In this document: one piece after another, positions 39,429-47,967 of the stretch | Numbering within the stretch: the stretch's first letter is position 1 | Layout: every line of letters begins with the position of its first letter | Assembly (NCBI RefSeq): GCF_017355835.1 | Contig: NZ_JAFEWF010000008.1 | Location: forward strand, 1 to 64,000 | Direction: 5' to 3' | DNA from: Desertivirga brevis | Lineage (GTDB): Bacteria > Bacteroidota > Bacteroidia > Sphingobacteriales > Sphingobacteriaceae | Length of the DNA: 64,000 nucleotides | Program-made: the position numbers and the translations under genes | Notes under the pieces: model-generated | The model's input: only the letters and a program-made list of their open reading frames with translations | What the model was told of the DNA's origin: nothing | Databases searched by the model: none

Positions 39429-40961
39429 TTAGGTTGCAGCCCTATCACTAGCACATAATGTTGGAAGTGTAAACCAAAAAAATGATCCTTCTCCAATTGT
39501 ACTATTCACTCCCATTTCCCCTCCATGCTTGCTGATTATCCCTTTGGAAATATATAACCCCAAACCTAAGCCTGAGAAGTTCTGAGAGGTTTGTTCAACC
39601 CTGAAATACCGCTCGAAGATAAAGGGAAGCTGTTCTTTTGCGATACCGATTCCAAAGTCGCGGATAGATACCTTTACAAAGCCATCGAGTTGAATGACTT
39701 GGGCTATGACTTTATTTTTGTCGGGCGAATACTTTACCGCATTCGTTATTAAGTTGATAAGCACTTGCTCTATTCTGAATTTATCAGCTTTAACGCAGAT
39801 ATCAGGCTCTCCCTCGATAATTAATTCATGAGTTTTTATGGAATTAAAGAGCTCTTCAAATACCTCCAGAATAGCTTCCCGAATAGAAAATTCAGATTCC
39901 TGTAGAGGGAGGGCGCCCTCGTTGATCCTGGTTACATCCAGGAGATCCCTGATAATAGTTGTAAGTTTATTCACCTGAATATTAGCCTTACTTACAAATG
40001 GGTAAATTCTGCGACCTTCATCTGGTCCAAGTTTAACTCTACCTATAAACTGTAAATAGGCTTTGATACTGGTGAGAGGAGTCTTCAATTCGTGGGCTGC
40101 TATACTTATGAAATCATCTTTTTTTGCCATTAGCTCGTTAATAGCATTAAAAGAATACTCCAGTGAGGATGTCATGCGGTTGAGACTCGCAGCAAGGCTG
40201 CCCAATATGTCGGATTCTTTTTCATCCAGTCTCAGTTGATAATTACCCAGCGATACCTGATGAGCAATATCTTCAATTAGTTTGATCCTTTTGTCTGTTT
40301 CAATTTTCTCCTGTTGAAGGATCTTTTGTAGTTGAACATTTCGGTAATAAGTAGTTTTAAGTTGCTTGCAAAAATAATAGGCAGTGATTGCTCCTATTAT
40401 GGCTATCACTATAATAAGCAGGGGACTTATGTTCTTATATGAGCTCCAAATACTTTCTCTTCGTTTCAAAAGGTGGTCTTCATGCTCCTGCATCCTTTTG
40501 ATCGTAGCTCTAATGCTGTCCATTACAGTTTTGCCGCGAAAAACTCTTATACTATCTACTCTATTACGGAATTTCTTGTCATCAATGTGTTGATTAAGAA
40601 TCTCGTATCTTGTTTTGATGAGTGATTGGAGTTCGGGAAGGATAGCCTGCTGGTTTTTATTATCACTAGTAAGTTTAGCAATAGAAGTAAATGATTCAGA
40701 TACTCGTTCGTAAGAACCTTTGAAAGGTGCCAAGGTTACCGAGTCTCCTGTAAGCAAATATCCCCTTACACCTGTTTCAGCATCTTTCAGATTAGAAGAT
40801 AATGTTTCAAGCTGTCCCTTTACCTGTTCTGTGTGCTGCACCCATTCTGCTCGACGATAAGATTCGCGAATAGCAAAAAAGGAGGCAACGGAACTTAGGA
40901 CCAGCAAAAACAGCCCTATGGCGAATGCCCTGTGAAGGTTTTTGATAAAAGATCCTTTCAT
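39429..40961 (-). CDS. CHASE3-domain sensor histidine kinase
   Basis: A 510-residue membrane kinase. The first helix is at about 12-31 and a periplasmic CHASE3-like domain follows (DAETGVRGYLLTGDS at about 58-72). A second helix is at about 178-196 (LLIIVIAIIGAITAYYF), followed by a linker with HAMP-like character. HisKA has the phospho-acceptor His in FISIAAHELKTPLTS, and HATPase_c has NLITNAVKYSP, RDFGIGIAKEQ and GLGLGLYISKGI. All kinase motifs are intact. The ligand is unknown. No response regulator is adjacent; the receiver at 32805-33188 is the closest one in the window. Confidence 0.93.
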   Translation of the reverse strand: MKGSFIKNLHRAFAIGLFLLVLSSVASFFAIRESYRRAEWVQHTEQVKGQLETLSSNLKDAETGVRGYLLTGDSVTLAPFKGSYERVSESFTSIAKLTSDNKNQQAILPELQSLIKTRYEILNQHIDDKKFRNRVDSIRVFRGKTVMDSIRATIKRMQEHEDHLLKRRESIWSSYKNISPLLIIVIAIIGAITAYYFCKQLKTTYYRNVQLQKILQQEKIETDKRIKLIEDIAHQVSLGNYQLRLDEKESDILGSLAASLNRMTSSLEYSFNAINELMAKKDDFISIAAHELKTPLTSIKAYLQFIGRVKLGPDEGRRIYPFVSKANIQVNKLTTIIRDLLDVTRINEGALPLQESEFSIREAILEVFEELFNSIKTHELIIEGEPDICVKADKFRIEQVLINLITNAVKYSPDKNKVIAQVIQLDGFVKVSIRDFGIGIAKEQLPFIFERYFRVEQTSQNFSGLGLGLYISKGIISKHGGEMGVNSTIGEGSFFWFTLPTLCASDRAAT

Positions 40962-41076
40962 TAATATTTTAGGAGATTTATAATTGAATAAGGTCTAAAC
41001 CGTAATATTGTTTTATTGTCAACAGGAGCCAGCTGCTTTTGCGGTTTATACCTGCGCTCCCTATACGTATATATTC

Positions 41077-41451
41077 ATGGATATTGAAGTATTAAGAGAA
41101 ATATGTCTTAAAAAGAAGGGGGTGACGGAATCATTTCCCTTTGACGAGAACACCTTGGTATTTAAAGTAGGTGGAAAAGTCTTCCTATTGATCGGGTTGA
41201 ATAATCCGGTCAGTTTTAACGTTAAATGTGATCCTGAGAAAGCTGTGCAATTACGTGAAGAGTTTGATGAAGTGCAACCCGGTTATCATATGAACAAAGT
41301 GCATTGGAACACTGTTAATATGCAGGGAAGGCTAAGTTTCCAACAGCTGAAGGAGTTAATAGATCATTCCTATGACCTGGTGTTTAAGAGTCTTCCCAAG
41401 AAGCTAAAGGAGGAAATAGGCCATGAAAACGAGCTGGGAGGAGAGAGATAA
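41077..41451 (+). CDS. MmcQ/YjbR family protein
   Basis: A 124-residue protein with the MmcQ/YjbR fold (CyaY-like, PF04237): [58 protein letters not shown] and the C-terminal [17 protein letters not shown]. Family members have been annotated as DNA-binding, but the function is poorly known. The ATG at 41077 is chosen because the upstream 23 residues are outside the family. Its 3' end overlaps the next gene by 29 bp in another frame, so translation is probably coupled. Confidence 0.88.
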   Translation: MDIEVLREICLKKKGVTESFPFDENTLVFKVGGKVFLLIGLNNPVSFNVKCDPEKAVQLREEFDEVQPGYHMNKVHWNTVNMQGRLSFQQLKELIDHSYDLVFKSLPKKLKEEIGHENELGGER

Positions 41452-41662
41452 CTCTTTATACAAACGTTTTGAATTTAAAGATTTTAAGGAAGCTTGGGCT
41501 TTCCTAACTAAAGTTGCACTGGTAGCCGAAAAATTAGATCATCACCCAGATTGGCAGAATTCCTATAATAAAGTAGAGATTCGTTTAACAACCCATTCTG
41601 CAGGAAACATAGTTACTGCTAAGGACTGGCAATTGGCAGAAGCAATAGAGCAATTGCTTTAG
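41423..41662 (+). CDS. Pterin-4a-carbinolamine dehydratase (PCD/DCoH)
   Basis: A 79-residue enzyme, slightly shorter than usual because the N-terminal helix is brief. It has [22 protein letters not shown], the catalytic motif [19 protein letters not shown] and the end [20 protein letters not shown]. It dehydrates 4a-hydroxytetrahydropterin in the recycling of pterin cofactors used by aromatic amino acid hydroxylases, or acts in molybdopterin metabolism. The start overlaps the end of the MmcQ/YjbR gene. Confidence 0.92.
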   Translation: MKTSWEERDNSLYKRFEFKDFKEAWAFLTKVALVAEKLDHHPDWQNSYNKVEIRLTTHSAGNIVTAKDWQLAEAIEQLL

Positions 41663-41687
41663 AACGACACTAAAGCAATTGAACATC

Positions 41688-42116
41688 TTATTGATTATTG
41701 TTGATAAACATTTCAAAGATCTCTTTAACTGTATCATCTGATTTTGCTACCTGCATCGTATTTGAATCTCTGATATCCAGATAGCCTTCTACTTTTTTAA
41801 ATTCTTCGGGTGATACCGTTTTAAAGCCCATTGACCATTCAGAAAATATTCGGGTATTTACTGTTACCTCCTGAAGTTTGATCACTCCAAAGTGACGAGG
41901 ATCCTTATTGATCACCTTGTAAAGGTTCTCCAGTTCTTGCTTGTCCCCTTCAAGGACCTGCATAATGTTACCCGAACTATAGATCAATAAGCCAGTAATA
42001 TTTTTCTTTTCATTATTACTTCTGCTTTTTGTTAAGATGGATTGCAACTCAGTTTCCGATATCTGCTCACTTGCGGTACTTACGTAAACAATCCTGGTAA
42101 GTGGTGTTACTTGCAT
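41688..42116 (-). CDS. BLUF-domain blue-light photoreceptor
   Basis: A 142-residue stand-alone BLUF protein that should bind FAD. All photocycle residues are present at the spacing seen in AppA: Tyr11 (RIVYVS), Asn35 (SNNEKK), Gln53 (IMQVLEG), and Trp94 and Met96 (WSMGF), a constant offset of 10. A C-terminal helical tail of about 40 residues (VEGYLDIRDSN, VKEIFEMFINN) matches the helix pair of short BLUF proteins that act by protein contact. No EAL or cyclase output domain is fused. Its stop is 26 bp from the convergent PCD gene. The effector partner is unknown. Confidence 0.94.
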   Translation of the reverse strand: MQVTPLTRIVYVSTASEQISETELQSILTKSRSNNEKKNITGLLIYSSGNIMQVLEGDKQELENLYKVINKDPRHFGVIKLQEVTVNTRIFSEWSMGFKTVSPEEFKKVEGYLDIRDSNTMQVAKSDDTVKEIFEMFINNNQ

Positions 42117-42405
42117 TTTGATGTGTTAAGTAGGCAAGGATACGAAAAGGTGCAATGCAATGTTTTAATACTTGTGTAAAAAAAAATTATTTATAACCTC
42201 AGGGTATTTGGTGTAATTTTTCTTTTAGAGGACCATTTACTGGAAAATACAATACGAGTTATTACTGTGTTAGAGAGCTTGAGTATTCATCTCTGGTTTT
42301 TCCAATGCTGCAGAAGAGATTGGAAACCTATTGCTTTCCTAAAACGAAACAACAATTACGGATTCTTTGTATTAATAAGTGAGAGCGTTAATTAGATACA
42401 GAATG

Positions 42406-42435
42406 GCTAGGGACCTGGTTCCTGGCTTTTCTATT
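42406..42435 (+). terminator. Orphan plus-strand terminator-like hairpin
   Basis: GCTAGGGA with the preceding G (42406-42413) pairs with TTCCTGGC (42419-42426), with two G-U pairs and a CCTGG loop. TTTTCTATTTTA follows. The nearest plus-strand gene ends 740 bp away at 41662 with a minus gene between, so a small RNA ending here is possible. Confidence 0.45.
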
Positions 42436-42461
42436 TTATACCTTTTTTATACTACTGAAGG

Positions 42462-42536
42462 CTATTGAAAATGAAATAAAAGCAGTAGTAAACACATCAA
42501 GAGTATAAATAGAATAAAATTTACACTATCCTTCAT
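42462..42536 (-). CDS. Candidate 24-residue membrane microprotein
   Basis: A minus-strand ORF encoding MKDSVN followed by a nearly unbroken hydrophobic stretch (FILFILLMCLLLLLF) and HFQ. That would be one membrane helix. It starts 4 bp after the stop of another tiny ORF. Short ORFs of this size arise by chance in AT-rich DNA, so this is only a candidate. Confidence 0.3.
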   Translation of the reverse strand: MKDSVNFILFILLMCLLLLLFHFQ

Positions 42537-42540
42537 TTTT

Positions 42541-42615
42541 TTATTTGATAAGGAGGTTCAATCGCTTCCCACATTTGCTGCACTTCTTTTTACTATGATC
42601 TTTTGTATTAGCCAT
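42541..42615 (-). CDS. Candidate 24-residue Cys-pair microprotein
   Basis: A minus-strand ORF starting MANTKDHSKKK with CSKCGKR near the C-terminus, a zinc-knuckle-like CxxC in a very basic peptide. It ends 4 bp before the next tiny ORF. It lies downstream of the LacI gene and its probable terminator. No database support can be given; conservation would decide. Confidence 0.3.
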   Translation of the reverse strand: MANTKDHSKKKCSKCGKRLNLLIK

Positions 42616-42754
42616 TCGAAAACCCAATTACAGCTAAGGAAGTGCATCACACTCATTTTTCCTTTTTCTAAACTACGAATCTGAATGAGAAAGGTTTAGA
42701 CTTTATAGAGGGAATGTTAATTTGGAAAATTTCTGTATTAAGGGACTGATTAAG

Positions 42755-42791
42755 AAAGGTGAGCTTCGTCATTTACTTTTATCTCACCTTT
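42755..42791. terminator. Hairpin downstream of the LacI gene
   Basis: AAAGGTGAG at 42755-42763 pairs with CTCACCTTT at 42783-42791 around a 19-nt loop. T-rich sequence follows on both strands, better on the plus. It lies 27 bp beyond the LacI stop codon. Confidence 0.65.
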
Positions 42792-42818
42792 TTGTACAAA
42801 GCTAACTTTTACCGTTGC

Positions 42819-43829
42819 TTATCCTGCAGTAGAACCCCTTGTTATTAATGTTGAAGGAATGATCGCGCTTTCTTCTGTTAAAGTAAGACTGTTATACTTA
42901 AGCGATTTAAGCAAAGCACTTGCTGCTGTTCTTCCCATCTCAATAGCTGGCTGTGTAATAGTAGTTAGGGTAGGGTTGAGGATGATTGCTGAGGATTGAT
43001 TAGAAAAACAAATTACTTTTATGTCCTTAGGAATATTGATGTCCATTTGCTGACAAACAAGGTAAATTGGAGTGGTGAGTTTTTCTCCGGTAGCTACAAT
43101 CCCATCTGGCCGGTTAGCACTGCTCATCATTTTTCTGATAATTCCATATTCTAGTCCTGGCTCATCAGGGAAATCGATGATTGGGCAACAGTCTTCGTTT
43201 AATCCAAATTCTTCAATGGCTTTTTTATAGCCTTCAGTTCTCTCGGAGATTATGGATAAACTATTGGAAATAGATATCAAAGCAATTTTGCGGCAGCCTG
43301 CTTCAATCAGGTGTTTTGTGGCCATATATCCGCACTCGAAATCGTTCGTTGTAATTTTGGCAGTATCTATTTCTTTGCAAACACGGTCGAAGAATACTAT
43401 GGGGTAGTGGCGGCGGAACTCTTTGATATGTTCAAATGAGGCTGTTTCTACAGTTACCGACATGATGACTCCGTCTACCCGTCCTCCGGACAAGGATTTT
43501 AAAATTGATTTTTCCCTCTCAAGTTTTTCGTGTGTAAGATAAATAAGAGTATGGTAACCCTTCTCGAGGGCAACTTCTTCTATACCATTTAGTGCTAATG
43601 AAAAAAAACTATCTGCCACCTCTGGTATCAATACCGCGATTGTCTTGCTCTTATTCCTGCGTAAGCTGCCTGCATAAGGGTTGGGCACATAGTCTAATTC
43701 TTTTGCCAGGGCAAGCACTCTTTCTTTGGTCGCCACGCTTATTTCATGGCTGTCACACAGCGCTTTAGATATAGTTGCTGTTGATAGATTTAATCGTTCT
43801 GCAAGTAACTTAATAGTGACATTGCTCAT
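42819..43829 (-). CDS. LacI family transcriptional regulator
   Basis: A 336-residue regulator. The N-terminal helix-turn-helix (VTIKLLAERLNLSTATISKAL) is followed by the hinge (LDYVPNPYAGSLRRNKS) and a periplasmic-binding-protein-like sensor domain (IAVLIPEVADSFFSLALNGIEE, VDGVIMS, FFDRVC, GCRKIALIS, RPDGIVATGEKL). It is divergent from the myo-inositol oxygenase gene, with two operator-like palindromes in the 141-bp gap. It probably represses or activates the following inositol/glycan operon and itself, releasing on a sugar or inositol derivative. The inducer is not known. Confidence 0.92.
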   Translation of the reverse strand: MSNVTIKLLAERLNLSTATISKALCDSHEISVATKERVLALAKELDYVPNPYAGSLRRNKSKTIAVLIPEVADSFFSLALNGIEEVALEKGYHTLIYLTHEKLEREKSILKSLSGGRVDGVIMSVTVETASFEHIKEFRRHYPIVFFDRVCKEIDTAKITTNDFECGYMATKHLIEAGCRKIALISISNSLSIISERTEGYKKAIEEFGLNEDCCPIIDFPDEPGLEYGIIRKMMSSANRPDGIVATGEKLTTPIYLVCQQMDINIPKDIKVICFSNQSSAIILNPTLTTITQPAIEMGRTAASALLKSLKYNSLTLTEESAIIPSTLITRGSTAG

Positions 43830-43878
43830 GTTCTCGAGTGCTTAAAATCAAATAATAAGGTGCAAAATATCATTTTTT

Positions 43879-43894
43879 ACTTAATCGTTTAAGT
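43879..43894. promoter_or_regulatory. LacI-family operator 1
   Basis: ACTTAATCGTTTAAGT has perfect 6-bp arms around a central CG (43886-43887). It is the typical even palindrome bound by LacI/PurR-type regulators. It lies between the divergent lacI-type and inositol oxygenase genes. Confidence 0.65.
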
Positions 43895-43897
43895 AAA

Positions 43898-43910
43898 TTT
43901 AAACGGTTTA
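43898..43910. promoter_or_regulatory. LacI-family operator 2
   Basis: TTTAAACGGTTTA shares the TTAAnCGnTTwA core with operator 1. The CG centres are 18 bp apart (43904-43905), a little under two helical turns. Confidence 0.55.
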
Positions 43911-43970
43911 TTTGAAAAATCTGAGACTGAATTTACTGAACTTTAATGGCAGTAACACCAATTATAGTTT

Positions 43971-44861
43971 ATGAATCCAGACAAAAACGCTTTATCGGCC
44001 GGAGACTTAAGGCCACTATCTAGCCTCGACGAGTGGGAAGAGGATGTGTTAAACAGGTATCCTGATCCATCTGTTATCAATCAGGATAAAAAAGCCGAGG
44101 AGTTCAGAAACTACCAGGAGACGGAGAAGGATGGGGTAAAAGAATTTTACCGTCTAAATCACCTGTACCAGAGCTACGACTTTGTGATGCAGAAAAAGGC
44201 AGACTTCCTTAAGTTCGATAAGAAGGAAATGCCTATATGGGACGCTTTCACATTTCTAAACCAATTGGTAGACGATTCAGATCCCGATACGGACCTGGAT
44301 CAGATGCAGCATTTGCTTCAGACTTCTGAAGCTATCCGGAATGATGGTCACCCTGACTGGATGGTGCTTGTAGGACTGATCCATGATATGGGAAAAGTTC
44401 TCTGCCTGTTTGGAGAGCCTCAGTGGGCCGTTGTAGGCGATACTTTCCCGGTAGGTTGTGCTTTCTCTGATAAGATCGTTTATTCAGAATTTTTTGAGCA
44501 TAATCCGGATTATAACGATGAAAGATACAATACAAAGTTGGGGATCTATCAGGAGAACTGTGGTTTGGATAATGTTCATATGTCATGGGGACACGACGAA
44601 TATGTGTATCACATGATGAAGGATTACATCCCGGAACCGGGATTATATATGCTTCGTTATCACTCATTTTATTCTCAACATAGAGAGCATGCCTATAATC
44701 ATTTGATGAACGAGCATGATCATGAAATGTTTAAGTGGGTTAACCTGTTCAACCCATACGACTTGTACTCCAAAAATCCGAACCAGAAAAGCTGGGCGGA
44801 GTTAAAACCGTATTATGAAGATCTAGTAGCCAAGTATCTGCCAGCCACGTTGAAATTTTAA
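43971..44861 (+). CDS. myo-Inositol oxygenase (MIOX)
   Basis: A 296-residue cytoplasmic di-iron enzyme that cleaves myo-inositol to D-glucuronate. All iron ligands are recognisable: His114 (MQHLLQTSEAIR), His138 and Asp139 (VGLIHDMGKVL), His in MSWGHDEYVYHMM, His in LRYHSFYSQH, and Asp in FNPYDLYSK. The near-identity of SWGHDEY and RYHSFY to the animal enzyme is striking. Bacterial MIOX is uncommon compared with the usual inositol dehydrogenase (IolG) route. It is the first gene after the twin operators and lies 43 bp before a susC gene, which suggests that inositol is a product of the imported substrate. Confidence 0.95.
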   Translation: MNPDKNALSAGDLRPLSSLDEWEEDVLNRYPDPSVINQDKKAEEFRNYQETEKDGVKEFYRLNHLYQSYDFVMQKKADFLKFDKKEMPIWDAFTFLNQLVDDSDPDTDLDQMQHLLQTSEAIRNDGHPDWMVLVGLIHDMGKVLCLFGEPQWAVVGDTFPVGCAFSDKIVYSEFFEHNPDYNDERYNTKLGIYQENCGLDNVHMSWGHDEYVYHMMKDYIPEPGLYMLRYHSFYSQHREHAYNHLMNEHDHEMFKWVNLFNPYDLYSKNPNQKSWAELKPYYEDLVAKYLPATLKF

Positions 44862-44904
44862 GCTTCCATAGCATTGTTAACCAATTTAATTCAAATATTT
44901 TAAG

Positions 44905-47900
44905 ATGATGAGAATCGACCTTAGATGTAGTAAGGGCAGATGGATGAATTTTCTGCTTTTGTTTTTATTCTTTGCATTATCGGAAACTGCATTCGCGCAG
45001 GCCGACCAACGTATTAGCGGTACAGTGGTAGATAAGGACGGGCTAGGAGTACCAGGAGTAAATGTTACCGTAAAAGGAACAAAGAAAATAACGTCAACTA
45101 GCGTTACCGGTGCCTTTAATATTAGTGCCAAACAAGGAGATGTACTAGTGTTTACTGCAGTTTCATATTCTACAAAGGAGCTGGCTGTAACCAGCCAAAC
45201 AAGCTATAAAGTAGTATTAAATGACGAAAATAAAGCATTGAAAGAAGTTGTGGTAGTAGGATACGGAACAAGCAGCCGTAAAACATTGTCGAGTTCTGTA
45301 ACTACGGTAAAACCAGAAGAGCTGAATAGAGGTGCCATTGCTGACGTAGGGCAGTTGTTACAAGGAAAGGTACCGGGACTAAATGTGAGTGCAAGCGGCG
45401 ACCCGAATAAACCAGCTGCTGTTATTCTACGCGGAGCTTCTACGGTTAACAGTCCTGGCGCTCCATTCTATGTAATTGATGGAGTTCCCGGAGCTGACAT
45501 ATCGGCGATTGCTCCGAACGATATTGCTTCAATTGACGTACTAAAGGATGCTGCTGCTACCGCAATCTATGGAAACAGAGCAGCAAGTGGTGTAATTATG
45601 GTAACCACCAAAAGAGGTAAAAAAGGGCAGTCACAGGTAACTTATAGTGGGTATGTTTCCAACGAGAAAGTTAGCAATGAGCTGGATCTGATGAGTGCAG
45701 ATCAGTTAAGCGCATATGTAGCAGCAAACAATGCATCATTTTCACCCAATGACAGTTCTGGTTCAAATACAAACTGGATGGCTGCAATTCAGCGCTCGTC
45801 TGCTGTAGCCCATAATCATAACCTTTCTTTTAGCGGTGGATCTGAACATAGTACTTATAGTGCGAGCATCAATTATTTCAAGAAGGATGGTATCCTCTCT
45901 AAATCCTCATTAGAGCGTATTATCGGTCGCTTGAATATTGATCAGTATGCTTTGAAAGATAAGGTGAAATTCAGTTTAAATCTGTCAAACTCCAGCAGCA
46001 ATTCAAGTTATACACCGTTACAGAATATTGTCTTGCAACAGGCAGCGAAACACCTTCCAATCTCTCCGGTGATGCGTAATAATGGCACTTATTTCGAAAA
46101 TTTCAATACAACCGGGTATTATAATCCAGTTTCATTGATTGATAACGCTAAAGATGAAACTAAATATAATGTGCTAATTGGTGGTTTTAATACTGAAGTA
46201 AAACTTCCATTCGATCTAACATACAACGTTAATTTATCCTACCAAAGAACAACTTCCCTGCATGGCGAATTTTACAATCGGTATTTTTCTCAATATCCTA
46301 CTGCTGGCTTTTATAACAATCCAGATCCTGGAATCGGTATTCAAAAAACCCTCATCGGCAATTTATTTGGAACCAATGGCTCAGCTTTAAGGAATACATT
46401 CCAGAACACGAATAAAACGTTAGAGACGTTTTTGACCTGGAATAAAAAGTTCGGTGACCATTCACTTACTGCAGTATTAGGTTATTCTTATCAGGAGAAC
46501 GTTTACGGCGAAGGTTTTCAAACGTCTAGCACAAACTTCCCGGCAGATAATATTGGTTATTCTAACCTTAGCTTAGGTAACCCTTACGCAATTCCAACTT
46601 ACAGGATAAATGCCGGAGATGATCTTACATACGGACAAATCAGGATGATATCTGACTTTGCCCGTTTGAACTATAATTACAAAGACAAATACTTGTTCCA
46701 GGGATCTATTCGTAAAGACGGTAGTTCTGCTTTTGGGGAAAACAATTATTGGGGATATTTCCCTTCAGTGGGCTTGGCCTGGAGAATTAGCCAGGAAGAG
46801 TTCATGAAGCAACTACCAGTTATATCTGAATTAAAATTAAGAGCGAGCTACGGTGTTACAGGTAATTCCCAGGGAATAGGTGCCTATAATGCAAAATTGC
46901 TTTACGGCATTTATGGTACTTACTATAACAATGGGGTTATGGAAGCAGCGTACGGTCCAACTCAGGGAGCCAATCCGGATTTGAAATGGGAGAAAACTAC
47001 TTCAAAAAATTTAGGCTTTGATTTTGGAATCTTTAACAACAAGGTCACAGGTACCTTTGATGTTTATGAAAAAGATACTAAAGGAATGCTTTTCAGATAT
47101 AATGTATCTAATGCATTGGTACCAGGAGGTGCTATCTGGTCAAATGGTGGAAGTATCAATAACAGGGGTATCGAATTTAGCTTAAGCGCTACGCCAGTAG
47201 CAAGCAAGAAAGTTAATTGGTCAACCAGCATTAATCTTGCGACCAACAAGAATAAGATCACTAACCTTACTAGTCCTTTTGCAAACGGAGATTCTATTGT
47301 ATACACTCGTCCTGAAGGTCCTGGGCAGTCGGGTTCAAGTCTTCAAATCCTGAAAGTTGGTTATCCAATCGGTCAGTTCTATTCTCTGAAATATGCTGGA
47401 AAGGATGCTAACGGCGTATCTCAATTCTACAATAGAGATGGATCTATCACTTCAACTCCTGTTAGTGGTACGAACTACTTTTATGTGGGGAGCCCTCAGC
47501 CCAAATTGATGATGGGTTGGAGCAATACCGTGAGATATAATAACTGGGATCTGAATGTATTTCTTCGCGGCACCTTTGGAAATAAAATATTTAACGCAAC
47601 AAGAGCTGACCTATCGTTTGTAACAGCAGCCACCAGCAACAACTTATTAAATAGTGCAGCGGATGATAAGATCAACGATAATAAAAACTCCTTCTACTCA
47701 GATCGTTATATCGAAGATGGATCATATGTTCGTTTAGACAATGCTACCCTTGGTTATAATATCAAGAAATCTGTAAAAAACGTAAATAACGTCAGGCTGT
47801 ATTTCTCGGTAAATAATCTGTTCACCATAACCAAATATTCTGGAATAGACCCGGAAATAAATCAGGGAGGAGCTGCTCCGGGTATTGATTATAACAACTT

Positions 47901-47949
47901 CTATCCTAAAACCCGTACATTCCTATTGGGAGCTAACGTATCATTTTAA
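44905..47949 (+). CDS. SusC-like TonB-dependent transporter, no STN domain
   Basis: A 1014-residue outer-membrane transporter. The signal peptide ends near AFAQ at 31. A carboxypeptidase-like domain (GTVVDKDGLGVPGVNVTVKG), plug (LKEVVVVGYGTSSRKTLSSSV, FYVIDGVPGADI, TAIYGNRAASGVIMVTT) and barrel follow, ending in LLGANVSF with the C-terminal Phe. Without an STN domain it does not signal to a FecR protein, consistent with control by the LacI regulator. It lies 43 bp after MIOX and 18 bp before susD. Confidence 0.95.
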   Translation: MMRIDLRCSKGRWMNFLLLFLFFALSETAFAQADQRISGTVVDKDGLGVPGVNVTVKGTKKITSTSVTGAFNISAKQGDVLVFTAVSYSTKELAVTSQTSYKVVLNDENKALKEVVVVGYGTSSRKTLSSSVTTVKPEELNRGAIADVGQLLQGKVPGLNVSASGDPNKPAAVILRGASTVNSPGAPFYVIDGVPGADISAIAPNDIASIDVLKDAAATAIYGNRAASGVIMVTTKRGKKGQSQVTYSGYVSNEKVSNELDLMSADQLSAYVAANNASFSPNDSSGSNTNWMAAIQRSSAVAHNHNLSFSGGSEHSTYSASINYFKKDGILSKSSLERIIGRLNIDQYALKDKVKFSLNLSNSSSNSSYTPLQNIVLQQAAKHLPISPVMRNNGTYFENFNTTGYYNPVSLIDNAKDETKYNVLIGGFNTEVKLPFDLTYNVNLSYQRTTSLHGEFYNRYFSQYPTAGFYNNPDPGIGIQKTLIGNLFGTNGSALRNTFQNTNKTLETFLTWNKKFGDHSLTAVLGYSYQENVYGEGFQTSSTNFPADNIGYSNLSLGNPYAIPTYRINAGDDLTYGQIRMISDFARLNYNYKDKYLFQGSIRKDGSSAFGENNYWGYFPSVGLAWRISQEEFMKQLPVISELKLRASYGVTGNSQGIGAYNAKLLYGIYGTYYNNGVMEAAYGPTQGANPDLKWEKTTSKNLGFDFGIFNNKVTGTFDVYEKDTKGMLFRYNVSNALVPGGAIWSNGGSINNRGIEFSLSATPVASKKVNWSTSINLATNKNKITNLTSPFANGDSIVYTRPEGPGQSGSSLQILKVGYPIGQFYSLKYAGKDANGVSQFYNRDGSITSTPVSGTNYFYVGSPQPKLMMGWSNTVRYNNWDLNVFLRGTFGNKIFNATRADLSFVTAATSNNLLNSAADDKINDNKNSFYSDRYIEDGSYVRLDNATLGYNIKKSVKNVNNVRLYFSVNNLFTITKYSGIDPEINQGGAAPGIDYNNFYPKTRTFLLGANVSF

Positions 47950-47967
47950 AAAAGAAGAAGATTCAAG

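Larger units (their letters stand above)
42117..42818. other. 702-bp intergenic region between the BLUF and LacI genes
   Basis: It contains a plus-strand terminator-like hairpin at 42406-42435 with no plus-strand gene upstream, two very short minus-strand ORFs (42541-42615, 42462-42536), and a hairpin at 42755-42791 that probably ends the LacI transcript. No larger gene is seen. Confidence 0.55.

Noticed and set aside
44332..44667. Minus-strand 111-residue ORF inside the inositol oxygenase gene
   Set aside because: MIOX on the plus strand carries every iron ligand; the antisense frame has no family signal.
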